Assembly: GCA_025677815.1 (NCBI GenBank)
Contig: JAIXMP010000007.1
Coordinates: 1,054,001 to 1,118,000 of the forward strand
Length of the DNA stretch: 64,000 nt
Source of the DNA: Phascolomyces articulosus
Lineage: Eukaryota; Mucoromycota; Mucoromycetes; Mucorales; Lichtheimiaceae
Direction: 5' to 3'
Shown: positions 22,419-35,422 of the stretch, piece after piece
Position numbering within the stretch: position 1 is the first letter of the stretch
Layout: each line of letters opens with the position of its first letter
Position numbers and translations under genes: made by a program
Notes under the pieces: model-generated
Seen by the model: the letters and a program-made list of their open reading frames with translations, nothing else
The model's database searches: none
What the model was told of the DNA's origin: nothing

Positions 22419-24944
22419 TTATACATCAATACCCCAATCACCAACAGTTCGCATGGATTCTTCATCACCACTTGCCAACAACTCTGCATCTTCTTCTCCC
22501 AATACATCAGCAACACACTGCCATGGATCTCGTGCACCACCCCATTGGAGTAGCTTATCTCTAAATGCCCTTCCTTGTTCGCGATTTAAGGGATCCTTCA
22601 AAAAGCATTTCTGCCATACTCGTCTAGCCACGGTTCGATCAAACAGGTAAGAATAATACCCAGCACCATATCCAAACAAATGTCCAAACTGAACTGGCCA
22701 CATGGTACCAGGTACACTTGGGAATAAGCCTACATCATCTTGCAAATCATGCCAGACCTTGACACTCGAAAAGTCTCGTTCAGTAGCCATGGTGGAATGA
22801 TACTGTTGATCCAACAAAGCCATCAAAATCTGACTATTGGTTTCAATGCCATTGAACCGTCTTCGTTGTTTGAGATAAGATTGAATCATACTTGCAGATG
22901 GTGCTTTTGTTGTTGGACTATTGGATAATAATGGGATGACTTCTGGATGCCAAAGGAAATGTTCCATCAAAATGGATGGTAATTCAACGAAATCTGTGGC
23001 ACATCGAGTACCAGCAACATTGTGGAAATCAGTTCGACCAAGCATCGAATGCATAGCATGACCCATTTCATGGAATAGTGTTTCTATTTCAAACATGGTG
23101 AGCATAGCTGTGCCATTATTTTTTGTGTTGTTGAAATCACACGTCAATGCAATAACGGGAAGTTGATATAAGCCATCGCGACCACGGATAGTACTAGCTG
23201 TTTGCGGCACAGGTGGCATGAAACTCTCGTTGGAGATATTTTGTTGAGGGAAGGCAAATCGGACATCGTTATCAGCATCATCGTCATCAACACGTCTTGA
23301 TGTGCGAACTGTGTAATGGGCAGCATTGGTAGTTTTTCCCGCACGCGAGTATAAATCACAATAGATGGTACCAACTTTGCCTTCTTGTTCACAAATCACA
23401 TCCAACTTGCGTACTTCATCATGCCAAAGTTCTCCTGAACTCACATCACCTGAAACAAATTGAATACCGTATAAATGGTTAAAAAGACGAGAAAGACCTT
23501 GCATGACCGAACCGACCGAAAAGTATGGCATAAATGGTGCTTTTCCCTGGGCTTGTCGATCTAAAACATCGTAGACGTGCATATAATAATCACGATCCCA
23601 AGCATTTACCGATGGAAGATTTGGTAAACGCATTGCACGTTGTTTTGTTTCTTGTAATAATCGTATATCCTGTTCAGATGCTGGTTCTTGATGCCGTAAT
23701 AATGTTCGTAGAAATGCATCCACATTGGCTATATTTTGTTTTGTCAGTAAATTGAGTAACACAGCTAAAAAAAATTGGTGGGAGAGAGAGAGAAAAAATG
23801 GTACAACTCTTTTATCCCAAATATAAAATTATACCTGGACTTTTCGCCATTTTATCTTGTAATTGTAATTCTGCAAATGAACTTTTCCCAACAAGGTTGG
23901 CCAATTCTGCACGCGTTTTCATCAACAATTCTAAAATCAATACACTTTCTTGATTGGCTGAGTTGATGGCCTCATATATTTGTTTTCGGATTTGGTCATT
24001 ATCTGAATATTTGAGGATCATTTGACACTCATACGAATCTGTTGGAAGTTGTAAATGACCACTGTCCATCATGGCTGTATTACGACTCAAATTCTGTCCA
24101 AGCCCATTCAATGCCTTGGGATCCACCTTGATATGATGTACACCACGAGGATCACGTTGAACAAACTCTCTTCCAAGCTGAATAACCTTGTCTGATAATT
24201 CCACAAACTTTTCCCGTTGTTTTGTAGGTAAATGGATACCAGATTTTTCAAAATCACGTAAGAAAACAATAGCTGCTGCATGTTCATCGAGTGTAAAATC
24301 CTGAACAATCGATTTATCTTCTAATACTTGTGCCAGTACCTATATTTATCATTTCTATTAATATTTACTTATAATAGTGAGGATAATCTTATGGTTATAT
24401 TTACCTTGTGCATTCGGGTATCTGTATTCAATGTATTCATATAAAAACACAAATCCATGTATGCCTTGTTGGCAGCTTCCATTGTTTCTTCACTTGGATG
24501 GGCGTTTCGTAAGAATTCAGCCAAATCAATCACACTACAAAGTGTATCTGAAAGACGATCCAAGTTCTTGACCACTCGACGCATTTCTGATCGTCCGTTT
24601 TCAGGTGCATGCCAAATACGTTCAACAATCAATTGAGCTCGTTGAATGGCTTGTTTTGCTGCATATTCAAAACCAGCAATGCTTGTGAAATGGGGATTTC
24701 CCAATAATCCAACTTGCTCGTTATGACAGGTATATTCTTTAAGTTGTTGATTCCAAATGCTTTTGTCGTCAAAGATTAAACGTAAATAGTCACTGTTAGT
24801 GTCATTATTGTTGGTGTCATTGAGTTTGGTATTGGAAACAACTGAAACATGTTGATAACGACGGAATGGTGAATTATGGATAGTTGCTGTCGTTAAAAGT
24901 TGGCGTGGTCGTAACGATCGAAAACATTGTCGAGAAACTGACAT
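22419..24944 (-). CDS. OCT1: Mitochondrial intermediate peptidase (M3 metallopeptidase)
   Basis: Matrix oligopeptidase that removes an octapeptide from imported proteins after the first presequence cut. Exons: 24405..24944, 23835..24339, 22419..23764; 796 residues, close to the yeast enzyme (772). The N-terminus looks like a targeting peptide (MSVSRQCFRSLRPRQLLTT). The start of the folded part has GLLGNPHFTS and the helical M3 N-domain. The zinc site is HEMGH at residues 580-584 in TLFHEMGHAMHSMLGRT, with the downstream glutamate in ELPSILMEHF. C-terminal FGYGAGYYSYLFDR is the family's substrate-binding tyrosine-rich loop. All three catalytic elements are intact. Introns are short (65 and 70 nt). 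Confidence 0.96.
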
Positions 24945-27900
24945 GAAGAGAAAAAAATGGGAAGTGCCTGCTTACAAAAGCATGGGTGATTTTTTTTCTC
25001 AGCTAAAAAAAAGAATCATTATTTGCACTGAAACAAATTTCCTCCACTTCTAATTGGTATAGTGATGCAGATGGTAAGATAATATTTAATTCAATTTCTT
25101 TACATATATAGAATCAATAACTACCTTTATCACTATACTTTTTTTTTGCAAGTAGCTAGAAAATAGAGAAAGTCGCGTTGCTGTTGCGGTTGTGATATAA
25201 GCACTATTCAAACCTTGGGTATAATGAGATCTGCTTCTTCATCGACGAAGAAAAAAACCAAATTCTTAGAAATAACGATTTTTTTTATTCTATTTCATAA
25301 GCAAATATGTTTTGATCCGTATGTATCAAAAACAACAATTTACCATATAAAAATTTATCATATTCTTCGAACTGAGCTACAGCAAAAGCTCTTATCAGGA
25401 AAAGTGTATGACGTGTATATATTTGACGCAATCGTTAAATCACGACACGTTGAAAAACAAAGTCTAGCACAATAGCAATATTATTTAAACATTTGGTGAC
25501 AATCATATCGTTGGCTGATAATGAATTGAAAAGCCCTGGAAGATTAAATAACGCATTGAACCGCACTCATCATTGACAATATATTTATCTATACAATGTA
25601 CTACTCATACTTCTTTTTCTTATCTTTTTTTTTTACAAGTTCTGATATTATTCATAACAAGTCAACGTTTGTAATTTGGGTGAATTAGAAACTTCTGTCA
25701 TTATGCTGCTTGGCCCCTATTTCAAATTATTTTGCGACATTTGGAAGTGAATGAATCTATGGATTCTTAGTTTAAGGTGGGCAAGAATCCTTTAGCGGCC
25801 AAACTGAAGCTCAATGATGGCATTTACCTTGCTGATTACGTACAATACGAAATTTTAGAAACATTATTATTAGAGGCATCAGGGCACCATTGTACATATA
25901 ATCTCTCCAAATACGTAAATGGATTAGTCAAAGGTATATTTTGGCGTAATGACTACGCTGAAAATGACATTGAAAAGCACCAGCATACCACCCCAAGTTT
26001 AATCGGTATCATATATATCATGCTCATCCAAATCGGTGAAAAAGAGATTAATATAATGGAAAGGTGATGATTAATATGGTTTATTTTTCTAATTATTGCA
26101 TGTGACTTTTTCATAGATATGTTATTCGTGTGTGGAAGCTATGCCTTAACACTGGTGGTGTAGTATGGTTGCTGCGGAACATGTATCTAGGGCCGAGATT
26201 ACATTGAATTCAGACGACCGTACCTTACGCCTATTGTCAACATGATTAGTTTTATGTGGTGTCTAAAGTTATATATGAATCATGATATTGTTAAAGGCAT
26301 GTTGGTTAATATATATTTCACTCAAACTTTTATATACCACATTACTGAACAATTGATTATGCATATATTCTTACTGAACAGCTGTTAAATAATACAAAAA
26401 ATGAAATTATTCCGCATCAGCTTCTTAAGCCTCGCTCAGTGAAACCCTAAAATGGAAGAGCACCGTTTTATGGTATGCTATATTATCACTCCCACGGAAT
26501 TTAATGATGGTAAAGCCAATAATGAACCCATCAAGCTTCCTTGAAAAACTATCCTCAACCATTCCCGATCAAACTCAAGAAAATCAATTGTGTTGGGATT
26601 GGAGAACTGGACCTGGCATCTGAATTGTTGTTGATCAAAAAGCAATACACAGCCTCTGTCCCCCTATCAACCTTAATTCCTTCGTGTATATTCCATCATT
26701 TTCATTTTAATCATTTTACTTTGTATATATTATTATCTTCATTTACATCATCCATAACATCTATTGCTACATTCCCTTATTACTTGTGAATAAGCATAAA
26801 CAAAAAAAATGGTGTAAAGGAACAACAAACTCTGGCTTTATAGGAGTATATCTCATAACGATAATGCATGAAATAAAAATTGATTGTTCAATATATTATT
26901 ATGATTGTTATATATTATTTTTTTTTTGATATTTTGGTTAGATTTGGACAAAAAAAATGTGCATTATTATCAATAAAATTGGAAATATATAGCCTATATA
27001 GGCTAGATCATCGTGCTATTTACATTGATAGAGACACAGAGTTTTTTTATTTAGTTTTCAATGTATTTTTTATATAATGGATAATGCTAGCAATGATGGT
27101 TTAATCTATTGAAAAAGATCAAATCAATAGAAAACCAACGCCCCATTTAATGAATATAATATATTAATATATTTGTATGTATCAAGATTTGTTATTGTAA
27201 ACAACAAAAAATACTGTTTATGCAAGTCGCCCAACATATCAAGATGCAAAGGAGGAGAGAGGAAGAAGTCACTAGAATATTTTTGCGACCATTGATACTT
27301 TGCTAGATGGGCTACTGCATATCATTTTGACTCGATCCCTATGGTTGCTTATGGTAGCTTTATCAAATTATTGAACATACATTACCATCTGTATCAAATT
27401 ATTTGTATACCGATTTGATTTGGATTCCCCTTAAAAAAGAAACAAAGTCCTGGTATTGCGGGTTGTTTGTAGTTGTTGCGTATCACTTTGACTTGGATCC
27501 TGTGGGAACACCATCCACAACAGATTGTTGAATACGTGTACATGGCTCTGCCTTATGCGCCCGATCTTAATCGGGTCCCTTCCCAGAAGAAGTACAACAT
27601 CATTGCGCTTATAAAGAATTGTAGCACGAGTCATTCATGGTGTTTTTGTAATAGATTGTTGAAAATATGCTTTGTGCCAGCATACCGATCCGAGACGAAC
27701 CCGTGACAAACATTGTTCCTAAGACAACCTTCACTTCTGTTACTTCGTTTGCTTTTTGATGTGCTGTTACGACAAGTGCCGATCTCAAAAGTATTGCACT
27801 ATTTTTTTTGATGATTTATAATTTTCTTTTGTGAATCATAACTTCGTGCGCTCTCTTTTATTTATATATTCTATAGTGACACGGCCTACATTTCAAAATA

Positions 27901-28262
27901 GGTATGTTTATCTGGATGAAGCATGTATAATCATTAAGAACCCATTCAACTTGAAAAAATGGAACGATATAATATAAAATGTTTTCTGACAAGAAATATT
28001 GTAATATGTGATCTGAGCTAGCAGGGTAGGAGTAAGCTCTACTACTACATGTCTATAATTGATACGGAATAAAACAAAAAATTCCACGACTTCATTCTCA
28101 CTTTCTTGGAAAGTATAACTGAAAAAATAAATATTCTTCATGTAAAAGAAAGATGAGAATAGAATACAAATAAAACGTTTATTAATTTAATACTACAGGT
28201 ATGATGATTTGTTGTGTAAATATATGGATGCTTAGGACTAGTATAATAATCTAATATTCATA
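24945..28262. other. Gene-poor stretch with decayed coding fragments
   Basis: No intact gene. Protein-like fragments: 25777..26067 plus (KVGKNPLAAKLKLNDGIYLA, YNLSKYVNGLVKGIFW), 26541..26640 plus (KINCVGIGELDLASELLL) and 27520..27640 plus (ALPYAPDLNRVPSQKKYNII), all in broken frames without starts. Two related 28-base segments at 27318 and 27477 (both reading TATCA-TTTGACT-GGATCC with changes) suggest local duplication. The first 250 bases hold the MIP promoter on the minus strand. Confidence 0.45.
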
Positions 28263-30442
28263 TCAGTTGTCTAAATAATACTCTATAGTAATGTTCTTAT
28301 TTCTGTTGCGTAAATCTTCTAAACCTTTGGATGTGATGTTCTTCAAACATATCAATTCAATTCTTTGTAAACTTGGGATGTTCTCTAGGTAATTCAGATC
28401 ATCGTCATACATAGACTCGATATTTTTGATACTAATAGTATGGATTGAAAAAGTGATAGTAGCAAACAAGCTATTGCCTTGGAGACTGTTTTCGTCTTTA
28501 TGAGATAGTATAGTCCTTGCAAACGTTTTAAATAAATCTTGTTGTTTTTCTTTTAATATGACATTATCTAAAGATAAATGTTCGATGGTTTTAATGCAAG
28601 TTTGAGCAAGAGTCTGGATGGTTGGGATAGTAAGGACAGTATTTGTGAAAGAAAGTGTGCGTAAAAATGATGATGATGATGATGATGATGATGCTGACAG
28701 TTGTCCATATCCTGTAAGCGAGTTTAGCATACAGATAATATGTTCTTCTTCCATACATCCGTGAATGAATCGAAGAGTATGTAATTCTGGTAGTTTAGGT
28801 ATAGTATGTGAAAGATCCTCTCCAAGATAGTCGTTCTTATCCAATGTAAGCTCCTGTAACATTGGAAACCTTGATAATATTCTTGCAAATGTATTTTCGT
28901 ATTTATATGTAACACGAGCTGACAGGCATCGTAATTGGGGAAACGTTAAAGATAAAAGTCTGTGCCAACTATGTGTTGCTACCATTCCTTGGGAAATTGG
29001 AAAGTCAATACGTAGGACCTCAATGACAGATGCATTGTCAGCAATCAAGTCAATGATAGGTTTAGTAAATGATTCTTCACCAGTGTAAAGTTTTGCAGCA
29101 ATATTACGGATCCTATTACCATCAACATTACTATTGCTATATAACTCGTATTCTTGTTTTTCCCAATGATCAAAAGAGGATGAAGATAATAATGGCTTCT
29201 TCTTTTTACTGCTGCTATTTATCAGAAATTCGATATCTGTGCTGATACCAAGGTATTGTAAATTAGGATAAAGCTGACGTACAAGTGATATGTACACGAA
29301 TCGTATTGCTGTCCAATCGCAGGTTTTTGTAAGTTGGGACAACGTTGTAAAAGATATTCCAACATGTCCCGATTAGCAAAGAAACAATGTAATCGTAGAT
29401 CAACTAACATTTCAAATGACACCCTAGAATTAATATCAGTATCGAGAGAATGTATATAGACAAACCATGGTGGGCCAATATAAAGTTCTTCAAGATGAGG
29501 ACAAGTCGAAAGGATATTTAATATTGGCATAGGTGCACCTGCAGCCTTCATATGTATACGTAACCGTTTTAACGTTGATTTTACCCTTGACAAAGTATCC
29601 AAAAACAAGCGACAATATCTAGAAATTCGGCATCCTTTTTTGTAATAGGGAGGATTATTGGAATTACATAAAAATTATTTCCATGAATAAAAATTTAAGG
29701 ATAAATATGGTATTATACATAGTATTTGCTACATTGCATATAAAGAATAGTTACCTTTTATTTCTAGAGTGGTAAGACACTTGAAATCATTTTCCATAAT
29801 TATCATGAGAAGTTTGTCGAATTGATCTTTACACATATCCATCATATTCATTTGTTTGACGTGATGGCAAACAAGAGTTAGAGCCTTGTTTTGTTTTTCC
29901 TGCCATTTTTTGTCGTTAATAGCAGTCGTTATTCCACGAATAGTAAATGATCTCCACAAAGTAGAATATTCTACTAGTAACGAACGCCAAGTATGACATA
30001 CGTCTAGACAGGATAGGACAATAGTTTCTTGATCAATGTAGTTGATAATATGGTATACAATATCGTAAGGACATTCAACAATAAAATCAATGCGGCGATG
30101 TAATCGAGTCTTTACCGCTGTTAATTTTTCCTCAAGCTGTCTATTTCTAGGAAATATATGTAGACCTTTAGAAAGAATAGATGCCGCTTCATATTGCCAT
30201 CCTTGACATGAATAAAGTTCACCAACACGCAAATAATTTTCAGGGTTATCGTTGGTTGTGTTATTTTCAAGTGCTGAAACAGCATTATTTAGATCTTGAC
30301 CAAGTGTTGTAGTTACGGTAACTTTTTGGGATGCTACTAATCCCGGTGGAGTCGCCGCTGATGCCGTCACCTTTGAAAAATGGTTCTGTTTTGCTAATGG
30401 TAAGCTGATGGCATTCTGTTTTTGCAATGTTGTTTGATCCAT
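28263..30442 (-). CDS. F-box protein with TPR-like N-terminus and leucine-rich repeats; frame break near 29300
   Basis: Substrate-recognition subunit type for SCF ubiquitin ligases. Exon 1 is 29755..30442, exon 2 begins at 29634 (acceptor AAAAAAG). Residues about 50-105 look like a TPR pair (NYLRVGELYSCQGWQYEAA). The F-box (about 118-165) reads FIVECPYDIVYHIINYIDQE then LDVCHTWRSLLVEYSTLW. The rest is leucine-rich repeats (CPHLEELYIG, LPELHTLRFIHG, IPSLQRIELICL). The first part of exon 2 stays open to about 29290 in one frame (LLQRCPNLQ) and the C-terminal part to 28263 continues in a frame shifted by one base (QLYPNLQYLGIS); no GT..AG intron of plausible size joins them in phase. Either a one-base indel disables the gene or the window has an error here. 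A Ser run near 28670 comes from a TCATCA-type microsatellite. Without the break it would be about 686 residues. Confidence 0.75.
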
Positions 30443-31021
30443 GCGTGGATTTTTTATGTCAACAATGTCAAAATGAATAATGATGGAGGTTCAATGTTGA
30501 ATTTCAAGAGAAGTTGTATGAATCAACCAACACCTGGCTAGTTTTCCTTCCTCTAAAAAAGTATAAAAAACATTCTTGTCAGTCAGTAGGGAGAGTGGGG
30601 TGGACAGGGGATAACGTGTTGTCTAGAAACATGATTTAGCATGACGATGATTATGTGTGTGACACATATGTGACCAACAGCAGGAATTTATTGGGTTCCT
30701 GCATATAAAAATATTCTTTTCCATTATTTGCCAAAGCAAACCGAAAAAGGGTTATTATTGTTTCGGTGAATTGATCTAATATGTCAAACCACTGTTCAAT
30801 ATCAATCAAGATACTATATAGAAACAAAATTTGTTATTTCACTCATAATAATGATATCTAGTTCCATATAGTATGGAAAATATTCAAAGATCGTTACAAG
30901 AATTTTCTTTGCATACACGTTCTTAATTTAAAAGTAAAACTAATAGAGTACATATTAGTATTAGACGCACTTCTTGTTACGTCCTTTCTTTTTTATATTA
31001 TTGCTAAAAGGCAACAACAAC
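30443..31021. other. Intergenic
   Basis: Promoter of the F-box gene (minus) and upstream part of the broken secreted-protein gene (plus). No further feature is seen. Confidence 0.5.
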
Positions 31022-31574
31022 ATGCAATTTAAGTTCGTCTCGTTCACTCTCTCCGTTACCTTGACTATTTCTACTTTTTCTACCAACGCTCTTCTCCAAG
31101 CTGGTGTGCTACTGTTGCCCCTGTTGTTGATGATCAAGTCATCGAACCCCATGTTCAAAACACTGATCTTGATGTCGTCAACAGAGAAATGGTCACTAAT
31201 GACCTTGTTAGTCTCATCAACCTCTTCATTAACCATATCATTGATCCCGTCTCTAAACTATTGTCCGAACCGTCGTTGATCTTTCGAACTTTATGATCAT
31301 TCCTTTATTTGGTCACAGACAAGACAGGGGTCAAGCCATCAGCCAACTGTTTGCTGAAGTTCAAAGGCTGATTGCTTTGCCCGAAGATGTTCTTACTGAT
31401 TGTCAAGCTCCTACTGAAACAGCTAGCGTTCCTGAGGATGCTGAACCCCTCTCCATCATCACCACTTTGCTTAGCAACCTTATGTCTGGCCACGATAGTG
31501 CTGCCGCTTCTCACAATGATGTTCCCAATGTATTGTCCGCAACCCAAGGCCTTGCTGATATCGATTTAGAGTAA
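31022..31574 (+). pseudogene. Broken gene for a small secreted protein
   Basis: The first frame starts MQFKFVSFTLSVTLTISTFS, a clear signal peptide, with a likely cleavage after TNA. At about 31105 sense passes to another frame (ATVAPVVDDQVIEPHVQNTD, then LVSLINLFINHIIDPVSKLL), and at about 31268 to the third frame (TVVDLSNFMIIPLFGHRQDR, later ISQLFAEVQRLIALPED), which ends at the stop 31572..31574. Both steps fit a loss of one base. Each segment has consistent composition and the break points are not at introns, so the ancestral product was one secreted protein of about 180 residues. Family unknown; the helical, Asp/Val-rich body faintly recalls hydrophobic-surface-binding proteins, which is a guess. 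Two separate indels make a simple sequencing error less likely. Confidence 0.6.
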
Positions 31575-32722
31575 AAAAATACATTTTTTTTTTATTCTTT
31601 GTTTCTATACTCTTATAGCTTTTGATTTCAAAATTATTTTGTTCTTCATTTCAATATCACTTTATTTTCCGAGCAAGAATTCTATTGGTATATAGCATTT
31701 GCTCATTCTCTTTTGTTTATCACTCGATATACATCATAATTTCTAACCATTGTTGTTCAATAAATTTTATCTTTTTTTTAAAAAACACTTTAAATTATGA
31801 TTGTTGCATCATCTTTGTTTTTATAAGTCTAAATTTAGATCGAGTTTTATTATGATTATTAGTGCCTTCTCCAATAAAGGTGTCAAAGAGCCATAATGCA
31901 TACACATAACTTGCAACTTTGTATTTCATGAAGACGGTACAATCTAGGTTTTTCATGTTATTTCTGATGGACAAGTGAATTTGAATAACATCGTCATTTT
32001 TTTTTTATTATAATCCTTCTATTTATTAAAATACATTTAATGCATAACCGTCCAGCTCAAAGGGGAGCAGAACAAGAAAGCATTCTTCGTCGAGAATGAT
32101 GAAATGGTAATAACTGGGTGGAGTATGATTATATGCTACAGTAGGGAATTGGTTTTTCACTATATAGATTTTCTCCCTAGTATTTTATCGTTATCCGTCG
32201 TAGGTGTATATAATAATCATTATTGCTCTATCATATATACAAGCAGAACTTCATTGGTAATTTATAGTGTTGGTATGTATATATCTATAAAAAAACACGA
32301 TACATATATATTATCTAGAACATTACAATATTGTGGTAAGAAATTTTATATATATATCCTATCACAGATGCGGATTAAAATATTTATTATTTCGATTTTA
32401 TTATATATATGCCACCTAAAAATAAATAATTCATGACACGCCTCACAAATAACTTCTACTTGGCGCTAGAATATATAATTTGATAGAAGGATACGCTGAA
32501 TAGAAGGTTGAAGAGTTCATCTTGTTATTAGCAGACCTCCCATACCCTTCTGCTTTCTCATAATATAATAATCACATGTACGTAAGTAATATAGTTATCT
32601 CCTTTTTCTTTCTACATTTTTCTTTTTTGTTTTACTTTTATGCTTTGTTAATGATTGCCAATGTATGGGTTTTTTTTATTAAATGGTATTATTTATGCAT
32701 AAATCATTTTATCTTTTCCTCT
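31575..32722. other. Intergenic between a broken gene and the NUP54 3' end
   Basis: AT-rich, no protein-like frame. The frame at 32104..32436 is low-complexity (Ile, Tyr, Ser) and considered chance. Confidence 0.6.
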
Positions 32723-35191
32723 TCATGAGCCTGTCAACATCGAATTTCTTCCCCTTGCTCCACGTTTAATATGACTTCGAAGCCTTTCTTCGATAGTTTG
32801 AGCATCTTCTTCATCTTTTGATAAGGTAGTAACTACATGACGTATGCCTTCTTGTTCTTGTGCAAGGATCTAAATTAAAATAAATAAAATAATTAGAATT
32901 TGTATATATAATAATGCCTAAAGATTCTCTTCTCACTCTTTCTCTTTTATCATCCTTCAGAATTATATTCTTACCTGTCCGATGGTTGCTACATCCTCTT
33001 GACTTGTTGCTTGCCATGAATCTTCAGGTAATCCCTGTCTCTTTCGTTTTATATGTTGCAAAGTACCCCAGATTTCCCGTAACTTGTTATTTAATTGTTC
33101 TGGATTGGTTTCTTCAATAGATTTCAAGTTTTGCATCAATTTCTCTTCATTATCATCTAACGGAAAGCCTTTATAACGGAGTACTTGAACGCACCGCAGC
33201 ATCTATCATTTTTTTTTGAAGAATAAGCAAGTCGAATCTTGAAACAGAAAAAAAATGGAAGTAATAAATGCCTTACTCTTATTAATCTTTGGGTAAGATC
33301 TATATTGCGTCGCCGCAGCTCTTCTATCTTGACAAGTGTACCAAGGGCATGTTTTTGTTGAATTGTAGATAATCGTTCGCCAATTTCCTATGATGAAAAT
33401 AAGTTATAGATATATAAAGCTCATTTAACAATGGATCGTAGACTCAACCAAGCCAATTTAATTGATACAAATATTTAACTCACGGCAAGTTTAGTTCTGT
33501 GTATTGCTGCTGCTTGATCTTGAATATCCATACGTCTCAATACATCACCATAACCGACTGCCAACACTGGAACCAAACTATAGCAAAAAAAAAAAACCAA
33601 TGTTTATGATTTAGTTCTTCTTTTTTTTCACTTATAAATATCATCCTACTTCCAACGTGAAAAATAATAATAGTAATAGCATCTACATACTTGTTTGGAT
33701 CCGGGTTTTTACGGATAGCTTCATTCCATAACTGTTCATCTTGCTCAGGTGGACGAACATACAAATGCTTTTCATTTGGCGGCACAACATTATAAAAGTA
33801 ATGCTATAAAAAAAAGGAAAGAAGAGAGAAGTAATATAAATAACCATCCTTTTTCTTAAAAAAATATTCCGTCACAAAATCAAGAGTCATTAAAAAGTTG
33901 TTCATAAAGCTTACTCGAAATTGACACAAATGTGATGATGGATCCCAATGAGCCCGTATTAAAGCTAATTGTTGCCAAGTATTATGCGGTGGTTGCTGTT
34001 GTTGTGGTAATTGTTGTTGAAGCATCATCTGCTGCTGCTGTAATTGTTGTGGTTGGCCTTTTTTTTTTTTTTGCAAAATGAAAATAATAAGATGGATGTT
34101 AATAGATGCGTCCATTTTTATGCATAGATTCCAAAATGAGATAACAATTTATTTACCAAATCCTGTACTACCAAACCCACCAAATTGTGGTTTATTTTGT
34201 TGTTGCTGTTGCTGTTGTTGACCTAGATATAATATGTAAACATGGGATTAGTTAATATTAATCACTATATAAATAAAACATACGAATTCAGTTTGGTCTC
34301 CATCTCTCCGCCTTTGCTACTATATAATCCATGCAATTACCAAAACCACCAAATCCAGTGTTAGCTGTATTAGTTAAGCTTGTTCCAAAACCAGAGGTGG
34401 GACGGGCTCCTACAGTGTTTGTCCCAAATCCACCAAATCCAGTACTGGTCGTAGTAGTATTAGTGGGATTATTAGCACTAAACCCTCCAAAGCCTGTCGT
34501 AGCTGTTGTGCCTGCTGTATTTGTAGCACCAAATCCCCCCGTCGTTTGTTGTTGTTGTTGTTGTTGTTGACCAAAGCCAAATCCAGTTGTTGCTCCTGCT
34601 GAAGGCTGTTGTTGTTGTCCGAATCCTGCACCAAGTGTAGTTGTTCCTAAATCAACAGTAACAATATTAATAGCGTAGGTTAGTAATTATTTATATCTAC
34701 GAAGTACGCGTTTCGTCCTGTGTTGTTTTAGTATTTTTTGCGTTTATTTTTACCTGGTGCAGTCGAAGTCGATGTTCCAAATCCTCCAGCATTACCTGTA
34801 TTTGCACCAAATAAAGTTCCTGCTGATGTATTGCTGGCAGCACCACCACCAAACAATGTGCCTGCCGATGAGTTGGTATTACCACCAGCCCCAAATAATG
34901 TTCCTGCTGATGAATTGGTATTTGTTGTTCCGGCTCCTGCACCAAATAATGTACCTGCTGAAGAATTGGTTGTTGTAGCACCAAATGCTGGACCTATTCT
35001 CCATGATAATATATATTATTATTTTGATGTAATTTATAAAGTTCCCAGAAAACAGGCATAAAAAAGGTGAGTCTAATAAATCTATAATTAAAATTTTTCG
35101 ATTTAAAAAAAATCAATTATATTTTACCTGTACTTGCAGTAGATCCAAATCCAGTGGAAGGTTGACTACTGGCACCAAATGAAAATGCCAT
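32723..35191 (-). CDS. NUP54: Nucleoporin Nup54/Nup57
   Basis: Channel nucleoporin of the Nup62 subcomplex in the nuclear pore centre. Ten exons: 35128..35191, 34754..34993, 34341..34646, 34157..34222, 33915..34057, 33691..33803, 33484..33577, 33277..33387, 32975..33202, 32723..32869; 503 residues. The first half is an FG domain with four SSAGTLFG-type units, then GFG/GGFGT units and polyglutamine. The second half matches the Nup54 alpha/beta and coiled-coil region: LALIRAHWDPSSHLCQFR, the YNVVPPNEKHLYVRPPEQDE segment, LVPVLAVGYGDVLRRMD, GERLSTIQQKHALGTLV and VLRYKGFPLDDNEEKLM. The FG exons 1-4 all split a glycine codon after its first base, so any of them could be skipped without a frame change. 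Divergent from TMEM42 with 231 bp between starts. Confidence 0.93.
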
Positions 35192-35422
35192 TATTTATTT
35201 TATAAAAAAAAAGCTTTGACAGATTTAAAAAAAAAAAAAGGGTGTAGGTCGCGTATTGATTCTGCAAAAAAAAAAGAAAGAATCAGCAACCAGCAACCAG
35301 CAACCAGCAAGAAAGCAACTGAAAGTGGAGCTTCAAAAAAAAAAGTGCTGCTACAGCTGTCACAAGGTTAAAAAGAAGGTGCAACGCGAGAATTTTACTA
35401 CGGTTTATTGCTTCTCCTTTTA
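35192..35422. promoter_or_regulatory. Shared divergent promoter region NUP54/TMEM42
   Basis: 231 bp between the two start codons. Three tandem CAGCAAC-type units lie at about 35285-35310 (AGCAACCAGCAACCAGCAAC), and there are several A-runs. No TATA box is obvious. Confidence 0.5.

Noticed and set aside
27520..27640. Possible Tc1/mariner transposase relic (ALPYAPDLNRVPSQKK)
   Set aside because: Only the APDLN-like five residues recall the SPDLNPIE motif; no flanking transposase sequence or terminal repeats were found, so the match is too short.
34331..35061. Plus-strand Pro/Val-rich frames
   Set aside because: Reverse shadows of the NUP54 FG repeats.
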